From assembly GCA_027475525.1 (NCBI GenBank), contig JAMWFC010000054.1, forward strand, positions 2,286,468-2,350,467: a DNA stretch of 64,000 nt, in the 5' to 3' direction. The stretch comes from Macrolepiota albuminosa. Its lineage: Eukaryota > Basidiomycota > Agaricomycetes > Agaricales > Agaricaceae. Numbering within the stretch: the stretch's first letter is position 1; each line of letters begins with the position of its first letter. A program made the position numbers and the translations under genes. Shown here piece after piece: positions 32,846-43,820 of this stretch. The notes under the pieces are model-generated. The model saw nothing but the letters and a program-made list of their open reading frames with translations. It searched no databases and had not been told where the DNA came from.

Positions 32846-34275
32846 CTAGTCATCGTCCTCATTGCCGCTGAAGCCATCATTGGCCTGTGAGTTGTCTTCT
32901 TCATCGTCATCGTTTATGAACTCAGTGTTCTTATATGCAGGGCCTGGTGGGAGTTGTGATGCCTTCTTTTTCTTAGACCATGGCCCTGAACCCTTTGTCC
33001 TGGGCTTGTCTTTGTCTGAACGTAACTTCCACTTCTTTCCAATTACAATCCCTTGGCTGCGTGCATCAGCGAGTTTCTGATCATGCTCCCTCCATTCCTC
33101 TGCTGTGAGGAACATCCACTTGCAGACACCATCTTTGAGGGCAGAGCATAAAAGCCGCACATCGTCCACAGTAGAAATCTTGGAGGGGCTGCCAAATTCT
33201 ATCCTTGCAGGCCAGCCAACAAGGTGGACATGGTACTTTTCAACAATCGCCATCTCATAGTTCATATAGTTTATTTTCACCCCTTTATTTATGAGAATTG
33301 CACCTGTAGGACCATCAGACCTGATCGGTGATAAACAGGTTATTATATACTCACACAATCCCTCTAAAATGAGGTTGGTACACTCAGCGTGCATAGAAGA
33401 CAGCGTATCTAGCTTTGTGACACCTACAACTATTGTTAGCTCTGTTGCAAGCATTTGAAGATAGCAAGAAGTACCCCAATTTTCGAGGCAAGCATACATC
33501 TTGAATTTAGCAAGTACCTCCATGTAGTCTAGCTTCAGGATTTCTGGGAAGAACTTTAGTACCGTGTCATCTGAAGTGGCAGTGAACATGGTTGCAGTGT
33601 TTTCCACATGACTATGGGAGAAGAAAGCAAAGGAACAAACACCTGTGCAAAGAAAAAGATTTCTCATCTCATTACTTGCCAGCAAGAAAGAAACTGTTAG
33701 GAGCATATAGTAGCAGGCGTACCTCTTCCGTGATAGCCTTGATATTTTTGTGTGCATCCAGTGCCGATGCATGGTTGTTACTATGCAATCCTTGCAATTT
33801 GATGCTGCGATGTTCCATAAGATCCTCAATAAGTTCCTGCCTACACTGCTTGCTCATTGTCGACACGTCTAACTCTTTGTCATTGCTAACTTTTTCTTGA
33901 ATGTCCTTGAGTTTAAAGCAATCACCAGGGGCACGATCTGGTGATACACGTGAAATTGAGGCGGCAATGTAATACAATAAAAGGCTTACCATTGTTGACT
34001 TCCTTTGCCTTGAAATGAAGAATCACATTTGCAAGGGAGGGGTGACGCGTCGAGGTATAAGTAGATGCATGAATTATCATCTTGTGAACACACTCCTTGT
34101 CGACCAGATGTTGCTTTGCCAGGTCCTTGATAAACTTCTCCTGATCCTTCATATATGCAAACACAGCTTCTTGCACAAGGTCCAAGCTGGCTTTTGTATT
34201 TCTCTTGAGAATAATCTGAGTCCCCATTGACGTGGAGGACTTAGTGCCCAACTTAGAGGAACGAACACATGGCAA
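32846..34275 (-). CDS. KDZ-associated passenger protein
   Basis: Exons on the minus strand give, in order, a helical N-terminal part (ASLDLVQEAVFAYMKDQEKF, KDLAKQHLVDKECVHKMIIH, HPSLANVILHFKAKEVNN), a middle part (LDVSTMSKQCRQELIEDLME, SALDAHKNIKAITEEV) and a long last exon (33829 down to 32846) with LKFFPEILKLDYMEVLAKFK and INYMNYEMAIVEKYHVHLVG followed by WPARIEFGSPSKISTVDDVR, ending in a basic then acidic tail (DDDEEDNSQ, GNEDDD). I know this build from fungal proteins lying beside KDZ transposases, function unknown; the acidic tail and basic patch suggest a nucleic acid or chromatin partner, which is inference. Introns at about 33985 and 33650. It lies wholly inside the transposon, transcribed toward the left terminal repeat. 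No clear stop interrupts the exons. Confidence 0.7.
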
Positions 34276-34691
34276 TTAAATAGGTCGGTCAGGATTACGT
34301 GCAGCCTAATGGGTAGACCCATGATCATCATGCAGATCTATCATGCTAGCCATCAACTTGAATGGTGTACACGCACTCTACCACGCACTCCAGCTGACTA
34401 TTTGTTGAATCAGATTGCATGGGAAGGTCAAAATTGATGGTGTGATCCAAGCAGATCAACTTGGTTGAAGTTCTTTCCACATCTCATTTCACAATTCTGT
34501 CGTCTCTCCACCCTCTCTTTGACTTTTCCCTCATATTATGCATTTTTCTCTGGCTCAAGGTGCGTTCTGTGATTATACCATACAGTAACCTCCCTATGAA
34601 CCTGTTTCATCCTTTCAGCAGGGAAGGCCCGCTCAACAGCTTGTAGCTGCTCAACATCTGCCCAAAAAGCCTGTAAGTAAAGACTTATGCC

Positions 34692-35572
34692 ATGGTCATA
34701 TGCAACTCAGTCAGCATAGCAGCTGCCAGCCCCACAAAAGGCAAGAAATCTCAAGTACCTGATGTCAGCAGCCTTAGCATCAAGGACACATTTGAGCGTG
34801 CTAAGGAAGAACATTTACGTGGATGGTCTGCTGTTTTTGAACAGGATGACCCCTCACGGTGCAAGAAAGTAGCCTATGTGGTATTCCATGGACGTAAGAC
34901 AGGCATATTTGAGACATGATATGCATTTTTGATGCTTTACTTGCCACTGCATAACTTTTTTTCATAAAGGCATGCTGCTGCCCCACAGATTGACGAACTG
35001 CTTAGTGGCAAAAAAGGCTGGCTTCAGGGCTACTATAGCTATGAGGCTGCCATCCAGGCTTGGGAGCATGCCTGTGCAAATGGCCTGGTATCTCTGGTGC
35101 AAGACCTATCTTCGATTGCATCAGGTAGCTGGCACCTTTCTAACCCTATGCCTCATTCTCCTGCTATACCCCGTTCTCCTGCAACATCCCATCAAAGCCC
35201 TGCGTTACATTCAGATGGCAATGAGAGCTATACGTAGTCTAGAAAATGTTGCAATGTCCAAGCCCATCGAGCCCCTGCATCCACTAAGTGTGCACAGTTA
35301 GATTCAGATGATGAGAACATGTACTTATCGGATGATGCTACTGCAAGTGGTTTACCAACATGTACCGCCCCATCTTCACCTCCCAGCCCTGACTTTTCCC
35401 CATCTACCCAGCCTTTTGCATCACGGCCCTTCCACCTCCACTCCAGGCCTGGTGCATCCTCTGCAACTCGCTCCACGCAGAAAGAAATTTCGGATGAAGA
35501 GTGTTATTGGGTTGTTGTACGCGGCACTGCGCCTAGCATCTACCAAGAGCAGTCAGTACTTTTAGCCTAATT
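34692..35572 (+). CDS. Viroplasmin-domain (RNase H1 N-terminal-like) protein, probably decayed
   Basis: The first exon gives CKKVAYVVFHGRKTGIFET, the start of the caulimovirus-viroplasmin/RNase H1 N-terminal fold. The next (about 34972) completes it with IDELLSGKKGWLQGYYSYEA and AIQAWEHACANGLVSL. A Ser/Pro-rich linker follows, then EECYWVVVRGTAPSIYQEQ, which may begin a second such domain. The expected donor after the first exon reads GATATG, as if GT had been changed by G-to-A, and a TAG interrupts the linker (near 35240), so the gene is probably inactive. No RNase H catalytic domain follows. In other proteins this fold binds RNA/DNA hybrids; a role here is unknown. It lies inside the KDZ transposon. 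Confidence 0.55.
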
Positions 35573-35758
35573 CCATCACTTGCTCTGATGTTACTTTGAC
35601 AATGGCAGCAGAAGCAGCATCGGGCTCCCACTCCCAACCTTCAGTTGTTTGGACAACAGATTTGATATCTGCGCCGATGATTTTCACATGGAGTTACATG
35701 GCAGGCGAGGTCTCCCTGCTTTGACTATATCCCTCTTTGTTCAGTCTTGTTAGATGCT

Positions 35759-35912
35759 TTCTTTCCCGCTCTTTTTCACAATCTTATTGTTGTTAAATGT
35801 TGTAAATAACTGATAAGTAATGCATTGTTTATACTTTCTTTCCCGCTCTTTTTCACAATCTTATTGTTGTTAAATGTTGTAAATAACTGATAAGTAATGC
35901 ATTGTTTATACT
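35759..35912. repeat. Exact 77-bp tandem duplication
   Basis: Copies 35759-35835 and 35836-35912; the match runs one base further by chance. Same length as the other eight. Confidence 0.9.
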
Positions 35913-36600
35913 TCAATCTAAATAATAATGACTTAAACATAAGATATGTGATTTGTATCTTACATTTGTGAATCTGCACCTGTTGAACTTTGAACCTGGA
36001 AAGCCGGACTTGAAGATTTTCAAGAGTGATTTTAAATTGAAATTGAAAATTTCCTTTTTAGGAAATGGTATCAAAAACACCACAATGGCTTAAACAGTCT
36101 GTGGTGAGCTTACCACTCACAAATGTTATCACAGTACCTAGCAAAACTTGCAGTAAAACTAAATAAAGCTTTGTCCATGCTTTTAAAAGACCCAGGAACC
36201 GTCTATAAGCCATTCTTTGAGAATTTGCAATTTGAATCCCCCTGCAGTTTCTCCTCAGGCATAGGTCAAATGGTGTTAATATAAAATCTATAAAGAAGTC
36301 TTTGCTGTCAGTAGGATGATTTTATCAGTTCAAAGATTTGTTGAAAACATGAAGAATACATTGTGTTCATGCTCAAATGTTGTGCAACAATCAATATACC
36401 AACATACGATTCGTGATTGTCAAGTCAACGGACAGAGAAAAGATAGACCCTCTCAACAGCGTCAGCTTTTTCTGATAGCCTGGGGTAGAGAAGAAGATTG
36501 ACACGAAAAAGTCCAGAATATCAGTCAAATCAACATAGGTGTTTGTGTTTGCATTAAACCGTCCACTCATGAATTTGTCAAACAGAATATCTACTACATC
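35913..36600. other. AT-rich part of the KDZ transposon, no gene seen
   Basis: Short frames only. Part of it (from about 36,430 on) may belong to the 3' end of the TET/JBP-like pseudogene on the minus strand. Confidence 0.35.
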
Positions 36601-36639
36601 TTACGTGTATAAAAGTACTGCAAATTTAAAGAGATGGTC

Positions 36640-37146
36640 TCCTGAACTCTTCAATTCTACTCAACAGATTCAGTCCTATTTCCCATCTTGATGACTTAGC
36701 CACACACATGTTTTTGTAACCTTCAAGATCTTCCATTTTAAACTCTTTCTCTGTTCAAAATCCATTATCGACATAGCAGAATAGTCCTCCTGAACAGTAT
36801 TGCATGAATGATGCCCACTGGTCACCGGCCTGAACGGGAACATTGGAGTGGGTAATTGTGGCAGATGGTAAGAGCATAAGTGACCCCAGAGGAAACTCTA
36901 CAAATAACCCAAGATCCCAGAAGATATCGGTGCTGAGGGGCTCAGTTTGATTTCCTCCAGGGACAACTCCTCCACGGCAACGGAGTCACGGAGCAAGGAC
37001 AGAAAGTCAACTGATTGAGGGCAGTACACTGGAACCGAGTCGTAGGGCAAGAAAATCCAGCCTGAGCACATCTACAGTCACTGGTTCAGACAGAAAAAAT
37101 GCATGCATATAGCACTCATCAAGCGCATTGATAAGAGGGTGGTGTT
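36640..37146 (-). pseudogene. TET/JBP-like 2-oxoglutarate dioxygenase remnant
   Basis: One minus-strand frame reads GGVVPGGNQTEPLSTDIFWD then LGLFVEFPLGSLMLLPSATI and THSNVPVQAGDQWASFMQY with CSGGLFCYVDNGF. I recognise this as the C-terminal half of the double-stranded beta-helix of the TET/JBP family, with the distal iron-binding His in THSNVPV and the usual QY.xGGLF block. These enzymes oxidise 5-methylcytosine or thymine in DNA. Three stops interrupt the frame (about 37010, 36990 and 36750), and the Arg expected to hold 2-oxoglutarate (R.SF.QY) is Trp. The upstream HxD half is not recognisable. Fungal TET/JBP genes are known to travel with KDZ transposons (Iyer and co-workers), which fits its place here. 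Boundaries are approximate. Confidence 0.75.
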
Positions 37147-37559
37147 AAGTCCTGTGGAGGGCGGTTAGTAGGTTCGAAGGCATTGCTGAGAGCTCACAGC
37201 TTCCACCTCCGCAGCACGCTGATTTTCTTGGTCCCAGAGGTGATTCCTAAAGGAAACCTGCGTGCTGCAAAGAAGAAGGCCGTAGCTAAAAGAAAACAGC
37301 TCAACTTACACACTGCAGTCTGAATTCAAGATGGTAAGGTGTGATCACGTGAAACTTGCCGACGTGACTTATGCTTTGACAGAAAAAGTCGAGTAAAGAG
37401 AAGTTCAAAATCTACTGTGAGGGCCCTTCGCATGGCCCTGGCATCCAGATGTTAAACCACGTGGAGATACAGGCATTTCGGAAGCATCAGAACAAAGAAG
37501 TTTGAGAGCATCAACAAGGTGAGTAATCGTCATGTGGAGATGTGTAAAATGCTCACCGC

Positions 37560-38080
37560 AATCTCCAAGCGCGTAATGAAGCAAAACAATGTGCGTTGGA
37601 CAACATATGAGATATTCCAGAAGATTTGCATGACCACGACTACGACTGCAAGTGGATTGACATCAACCATGTCATCAACAGCGATGCCACACCCAACTTG
37701 AGCCATGCTGGCGGTGAATTTCAGGCACTACTGCAGAAGGTGTCTCCATGAACCTGAAGGGAATATCGTGCATGTCAAGATGCAATCATTCGTTGTAACC
37801 TGGGCTTTGCCATGCAACTTGATGCCATGGTCAATGCATATCTGCAGTGGAGTGAGGTTTGCGGAGTTTCAGGGGTGAGGCTTGCTGCGGCCTTGGGTCC
37901 TGATGCAGTTGTTCAGGAGTTTCGAGCCATCAGAGTTGTTGACCTTTTTGGTAGGTTTGCCTTTATGTTGTTGCACACTTCTGATGGCTTCACAGAAACT
38001 TATTCCCTCAATGTTCCCATGCTTGATGATAGTGTGACCATTGCTTCTGCCTTGGTTGAGCGCGGTCTCATTCTATCTGC
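37560..38080 (+). CDS. KDZ transposase, 5' part (disrupted)
   Basis: Plus-strand blocks DYDCKWIDINHVINSD, ATPNLSHAGGEFQALLQ, MQLDAMVNAYLQWSEV, VVQEFRAIRVVDLFGRFAF and VPMLDDSVTIASALVERGLI follow the order seen in CxC1-type KDZ transposases. The frame stops where the gypsy LTR begins at 38081; the codon series resumes at 50860-50864 (APYHSNIAF). A stop near 37750 (KVSP then TGA) suggests either an intron or further decay. The true start is not identified. It is transcribed away from the TET/JBP remnant. Confidence 0.75.
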
Positions 38081-39019
38081 TGATGACGCCCAAAGTTTGG
38101 TCAGTAACAAATATAGTTATAGTGTTACCATACCAATTGCTTGCGTTGGGCGCGCTATAAGTGATGTGAGGAGTCCTGGGCAGGTCCCAGAGAACGCGCC
38201 TATGAAAATGGGGAAAAGTCAGTAAGGGAGTCGGCAAGTGTAAAGCGCTAAGGTAAAGTGCCTATTAAGGGAGCGGTAAGCAAACACAGCAATATCAACG
38301 GCAAGAACACAGTAAGCTTAGCGAAGTCTAAGCATCGTAAATGCCTGCCGTAGATGCAAGGCGCAAATAAGTCGAAGGCTAGCGATGAAGTCTGCAGCTG
38401 CTGGCGAGCTCGACGTTGCCGACCGTAAATGAGATCTCAAGCATAAGGGAGACTGAAGTAAGGGGAGCAGGAAACTCTGGTCTATTGTTCAATGATGATA
38501 TGTACAAGTTGGTAAGTACTTTATATACTACAAGGAGTTCACCGTCGCCAGTGACCAACCATTGCCAAAGTGCGGTAAACTGGAAAATTTCATAGGGGTA
38601 GCTCCAACGGTTTCAGATCCCTACCGTCCATTCAAGATGCTTAGCAGCGCCAGGCGGCAGATCGCAATGCTAAACCATCAATCCATCACCCTTCTGTCTG
38701 TCCAAAAGGCTTAGCGATGTCAGATGCCAAATCGAGGCGCTAAGCGATGTCAGACGCCAAGGTCAAACACCAAGCTGTCCGTCAGTTTTTGATAAATCAT
38801 CAGGCTTCTCGCTAAGTGCTGTTGTCAGTGACTGATGCCATCTGTCAGTTGTCATTCTGTCTGCCGTCAGCGCTATCACTGATTGAATCTGCTTCTTGCC
38901 GTGCACGGCCGTCAAATATTGCCAAAATTGGTTAGTTAGCACGCGCTAAGGTACCCTGAGCCTGTGCCGTGTTGCCGTAGCCTGCCGTTGATGCGCTGAT
39001 CCTGTATGGGGTCCTATCA
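38081..39019 (-). repeat. 3' LTR of the gypsy element
   Basis: 939 bp. Adjacent inward sequence on the minus strand is CAGTTGGGGGGAGA, the polypurine tract, which fixes the orientation. Confidence 0.92.
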
Positions 39020-39034
39020 TCTCCCCCCAACTGA
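39020..39034 (-). promoter_or_regulatory. Polypurine tract of the gypsy element
   Basis: On the minus strand GTTGGGGGGAGA directly precedes the 3' LTR start TGATAGGACC. It primes plus-strand DNA synthesis in LTR elements. Confidence 0.8.
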
Positions 39035-39188
39035 AAAATTGACTGTCCTCAGTCACCAAATAAGGCTACCGTTACCGCTTTTGTGACAAGTGGTCCGTGC
39101 GTTTTTGAGATTTTGTTTATAGTCCTGGCGCATGAGTGTGGACTTCGTTTCTCCTCCCATCTTTTATCTGGCGCTCTATTAAAATTAA

Positions 39189-41584
39189 ATGTCTTTCCGC
39201 ATTCCAACTCCGCCCCCCGTACCGTCTCGCGAGGCTCAAGACGCTGCCTCCGCCTATATCAAAAAGGCAAATAATTTCCTCAAGCAAATCGATGGCGTTG
39301 GCGCAGACGCGCCTATAAATTTGGTGACTGCCGTTATGAAGTTATACAAGCGGTGGCTGGAGGTGCGCGTTCTTGGCGTGGGCTGGGATCGCGAAATAGA
39401 GGTTTGAGAGTGGTGCCAATCGCGGTACCTGGATCATCGTGGCGCGGAGTGGTTAGCGCCTTTTGCTTGTTTTGTAAGTACCTTTAGCTCTTGCCATGTC
39501 GCTAGCTGATCGAGTTGCCAGGTGCCTCCTCCCGTCCCAACGATTGAGGACGAGTTGGAGGATATTCTGTCCAGTGCCTTGCTGATGACGGTAAGTGCGC
39601 CTGCGGCAGAGTAAGTATTCCTAACCCATTTCTTTGACCTTAGCTTTGGTCTGACTTGTTGCCTTATAGTAAACAGGAGGTGTTGGCGCCGTTAGCGTGC
39701 ATGCAGGTGGAGGAGGAGATCGCAGCAAGGCAGGAGGAGGTTTCTCAAGATGCCCACGAGATTACCAGGGCACTAGAGGAGCAAGAGAGGGTGGCAGCAT
39801 TGGCAGCAGAGATGGAGGAAGTTGCTGTGGGGAAGGCGCCTGCCACCAAGAGGCAGTCGGTAGCAGAGGGATCCAGCCAGGGTGGTCATGCCAGCAGCAC
39901 TTTGAGCCCAGTGTTGCCGGCTAGCAAGTCGGGCTCGCCGAGGAAGCTGGCAGGTGCTTCCAAACGTAAGGTAAGTGCTAATTTTGCTTGCTGTTGCCAA
40001 CAGTCGCTAACAACGTCTGTAGAGTCGCAAGGCAGCTCCTCAATACACGGTAAGTGGTCTTTGAAAAATCTAGTCTCCTTATTTACCGTGATCCTTCTAG
40101 GCACCAACGCAGTCCAGTTTTGATAACAAGGAGCTCAAAGGACTGCTGTTGCCACGTCACGAGGAGGCCGTTCTTGATGAGGGGCAAGAGGCCGGGGTCG
40201 TCATGGAGGAGATGAAGGGAAAGAAGACCGTTTCCCTGGCGACCCGGCAAGCTTTTAAGGAGGCGCGGGGAGCGGTAAGTAACTCTTCTGTCTTTTTGAG
40301 TCTTTTGCTAACTCTTAGCGCTAGTGTGACAAGTGCTGGGCCGACAATGACCCAGAAGGCTGCTGGTTCCTGACTGGGGCCCAGCCGTGCTATCGTTGTG
40401 GCGCCCTGAAGTGCGCTTGTACCATCGACGGGGCCAAGAGTCGTGAGTGTGGCGGCGTGCCAGATGCTCTCGTTGAGAAGACATTTTCCCACACGGTATT
40501 GGTAAGGAGGGCTAGGGAGTTTGTGGAGGGGCAGAAGAAGAAGGTGGCTACAGGTGGCATGGCAGCAATTGGACGGGCCTCCTTGGCGTTGCCGATGTGC
40601 CAAGGAGATGGGTCAGAATCTGTCGGCAATCGAGGCGCCGGCGAGCGCCAAGGGACTTCAGTCCCAGAAAAACGTCAAGCCTCTTCCCCAAGCAAGGGGA
40701 AGGGCAAAGCAAAGCGCCCTCGTGTGGTCTCGTCGTTGCCTTCCCCCTCGCCAGCTCCAAAGGACACCGAAATGGAGGACCTGGAGAAGGCGTTGGCGGC
40801 TAGTCGCCTCCCACCTCGTGACACAGAGGCTGGCCCCAGCGGTCTCTTGTCGCCCATTCACTTGGCGGCAAGGTCTCTTGGCAGAGAGCAGGAGGAGGGA
40901 GAGCGGGAGGCGCCTCAAGAGGAGCGGGAAGGCGCTCTCGCAGATGTCGAGATGGGGGAGGAGGAGAAGGCAGAGGAGGTGGCAACGGGAGGGGATGAGG
41001 ACGCTGAGGGTGAAGAAGAGACCTTGGCTACTCAACGGGAAGGCGACAAGGTGGTGGCAGGCGAAGGGGAGGGAGCGGTTGGAGTTGCCAGGGAGGAGCC
41101 TGAGTGGCGCTGGCTGCCTCCCTACAGTAGCGTTGCCCCTTGGGAGGTATCAGACCCCGAGGACGTTGCCGGACTGGAGCCTAGGCGACCTGTCGTTGCC
41201 AGGATAAACCCTGCCTGGACTCCTCAGCCACAGCCAACGGTCACTGGCAACGCTTTCAACTGGCTGGGACAAGACCTCGTATACCCAGTGGTGGCGCTTA
41301 ACCCGCGGGAGATGCTGGAGAGGTTTTCGAGGAGGGCGGCAACGATGGAGGCCACAATGGGGCGAGAGCAGGAGCGAGTCCGAGGGCAGCTAATGGTGCT
41401 AAGGTTGCGCTACTCCAACCTTGGTCGTAGCCTTAGCGTTCTTTGCGACTACCAGGCAGATTGCCAAGCCGCCATGGATTGGCAGACCGCCAACAACATC
41501 TTGCCTGGCGACCTTCTTCCTCTTCGTGATTCCTCCCTGCCAGTCTCTGACAGCTCCTTACCGATAGACGACGATAGTGATTGA
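39189..41584 (+). CDS. Antisense, intron-containing cargo gene of the gypsy element
   Basis: Six exons, 39189-39473, 39522-39590, 39644-39970, 40023-40049, 40101-40274 and 40325-41584, each a multiple of three. Four of the five introns have GTAAGT donors and all end in AG. The product is about 713 residues. The N-terminus is MSFRIPTPPPVPSREAQDAA, then a helical block (YIKKANNFLKQIDGVGA) and an acidic coiled-coil stretch (CMQVEEEIAARQEEVSQ). A cysteine cluster follows (CDKCWADNDPEGCW and PCYRCGALKCACT) that probably binds zinc. The C-terminal third is a charged low-complexity region with a KGKGKAKRPR nuclear-signal-like patch, ending LPVSDSSLPIDDDSD. One stop (TGA, 39405-39407) interrupts exon 1, probably a recent transition. 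I know no name for it. It lies opposite to gag-pol, between polypurine tract and integrase, so its introns would survive the RNA stage. Confidence 0.75.
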
Positions 41585-42013
41585 GCGGACCTTAGCGTAG
41601 ATAGGCTGCTTATGTAAATTTTATTTGTTACCGTCTTGTTTTATATATTGCCTTTTCCTTGCCGAGTGGAAGAATTAAGTCCAGCCTGAGTTAGCGAACC
41701 AGCACATGGTAAGTCAAGTAAGGCAAAGGGAAGACAAGCGGTAAGCATTTTTTTTTTAAGGTAGGTGGTAGCAAGAGGAGAAGTAGGTGAGGGACTTAGA
41801 CAAATTTTGAGGACAAAGGGAAACACTCAGTAAATCATCATAGCAAAAAACCCTTGGCGAGAGTTGCGCAGGGCGCCAAGCGTTGGCGACCTGCTAGTGC
41901 TGTGACTTGACTATGTAAGGAATTGTCTGTGAGATATAGTACAGTAAGTATCGGCAAGAAAGATAAGTAAGGTAAGTAATAGAAAGAAAGAGCTTATCAA
42001 TATATAGTCTTTT
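41585..42013. other. Convergent spacer between cargo gene and integrase
   Basis: About 430 bp separating the 3' end of the plus-strand cargo gene from the 3' end of minus-strand pol. AT-rich with a T9 run at 41749-41757. No frame of interest; it probably holds the two polyadenylation regions. Confidence 0.4.
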
Positions 42014-43186
42014 CTAATCATTTTCTTCTTCTTCAACCAGAGTCGGCAAATCATCATCGTCCAATAATTCTGTTTCTTCAAGTTTCCTAAGCTTGGCGGT
42101 GTCAATATCTAGCGCTTCAAGCGGCAAGTCAATGTGTTCTCTGGCGAGATACAGTAACAAGCAAAAGGCGGCAACAGGTCGATGTAGCACTGAACCATCT
42201 AATTCACAGAGCATGTAAGCGCCTCCATGGTTATGAGAGATAACTACCAAAGGTCCTAGATAGCGCAGACGCATTTTCTTGTTGTATGAGGTTTCAATCT
42301 TGGAGTTGCGCATAAGCACTAGCGCACCTCTCGGGAAGTTGTAATCCTTGATAGTAGCGCTATGCTCGGTCTCAAATCGTAGGGCTGCTTGGCGACGGGC
42401 GCTAAAGACTACCTTGTGAAGTCGCTCTAAATCTTCTTTCCTTTGCTGGAGATCAATAGCTCGTCTGGCGATCAGGTCGGTAGTCGCTAAGATGCTGTTG
42501 GGTGCTGGCTGAAGGTAGGTCACTTCTATAATGTCGGCAGGGAGTAACGGATGGGTGCCAGTAGCCGCGTAATAGGGAGAACAACCCATGCGCTTACGAA
42601 TGGTAACTCTTTCCGACCAAAATATTGAATAGGTCGCCTCACTCCAACGAGACTCGTTGCCATCAACCGCCTTGAAGAGCACCTGTTGAACGTCAAAGTG
42701 GGGTCTCTCTACCAGGCCATTGGCGCGTTTGTTGTAGCCAGATACTCGAATGTGATGAATGTTGTATTTCTTGGCGAGATATGTTAGCGCTTTGATAATT
42801 GGTGCACCGTTATCCGTGACAATTTCTCTTAGCGCTCCTCAACAGCAAATGACGTCTTCAAACAGCCACTTAGCGACCGCCTCCGTGTTTTCTCTCTGAA
42901 GCATTCGAAATTCAGGCCAGTGGATTAGCGAGCAACGACCTTGAATGATGTACTTGTAGCGACCAGATTTGGGCATATGCATGGTATCGACGTAGATTTT
43001 GCTGAAGAGGGGAGCTGGCGTTGCAACGGTTGGCGGTATAAGTACTTGGCGTGTTTGTTGAATTTGGCAGAGGTGGCAAGTCCTAATGTGCCAGGCGATG
43101 TCGGCACTAGCGTGTGGCCACCAGAACCGTTCTAACAGAGAAGCTTGAGTAGCGTACAGACCTCTATGTCCTAGCTCGTCATGCAT
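42014..43186 (-). CDS. Gypsy integrase (broken frame)
   Basis: The frame 43186-42839 has the HHCC finger (HDELGHRGLYATQASLLERF, then CHLCQIQ) and the start of the DDE core (IYVDTMHMPKSGRYKYIIQG, WPEFRMLQRENTEAVAKWLF). After a stop at about 42839, the intervening bases encode a DNGAPIIKAL-like block and YLAKKYNIHHIRVSGYNKRA. The frame 42682-42014 gives the C-terminal domain (ATYSIFWSERVTIRKRMGCS, NFPRGALVLMRNSKIETSYN, RYLGPLVVISHNHGGAYML) and an acidic tail. It would insert element DNA into the host genome. No chromodomain is visible. Stops near 42840 and 42683 show it is defective. Confidence 0.85.
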
Positions 43187-43820
43187 GGTGCGCAGGACTC
43201 ATAAGCGACTTTCTGGCTTGATGACCAGCTTGTGAGCTCCATCTTGATTTTGTCGCCAAAGGCAGTTATTGGTAAAGAAGAAGTGAGTGGCATATCGGAT
43301 AAAGATCACGTATTGTTTGTTGGTAAGGTCTGCGGGTCACTTAAGATCTTGTATCCATTGTTCGACTACTAACAGGCGACTGTCTTCCACTTTTGCCTTG
43401 GCGGATCGGGGAACGGCATCGTAGGTCAGGTTTCTGCTGTCTTCTTTTAGCGGATGGGGTTCTTGTACGACTTTTACTGGAGGCAAGTCTTGTCCAAGGA
43501 TGCTTGCCATGTAGAATGTGAGGGGTGCGCTAAAGATCTCGGGGCGGTAAGGGACAATGGGATGTAAAAGGATACTGGCAGGCTGTTGCCATCGTAGTAG
43601 GGGGATTGGCTGTTGTATAAGGTGCACAAAACCATGTAATCTGTCGATCCAGTCCTCGAAATCGCTATCCGCCTGGGGATCCACTGCCAGGTTGCCAGGC
43701 TGCCGTGGTCGCCTAGAGAGTCCATCCGGTCCATGGAAAGAGCTCTTGACGTGTACCAACTCAAAGTGAAACATGAGGATGGGATGGCTGGATATCGGGA
43801 TTCTGCAGCATGCCTTTGAT

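Noticed and set aside
40521..41207. 228-codon plus-strand frame
   Set aside because: Overlaps the cargo gene's last exon in another frame within low-complexity GA-rich sequence; composition alone keeps it open.
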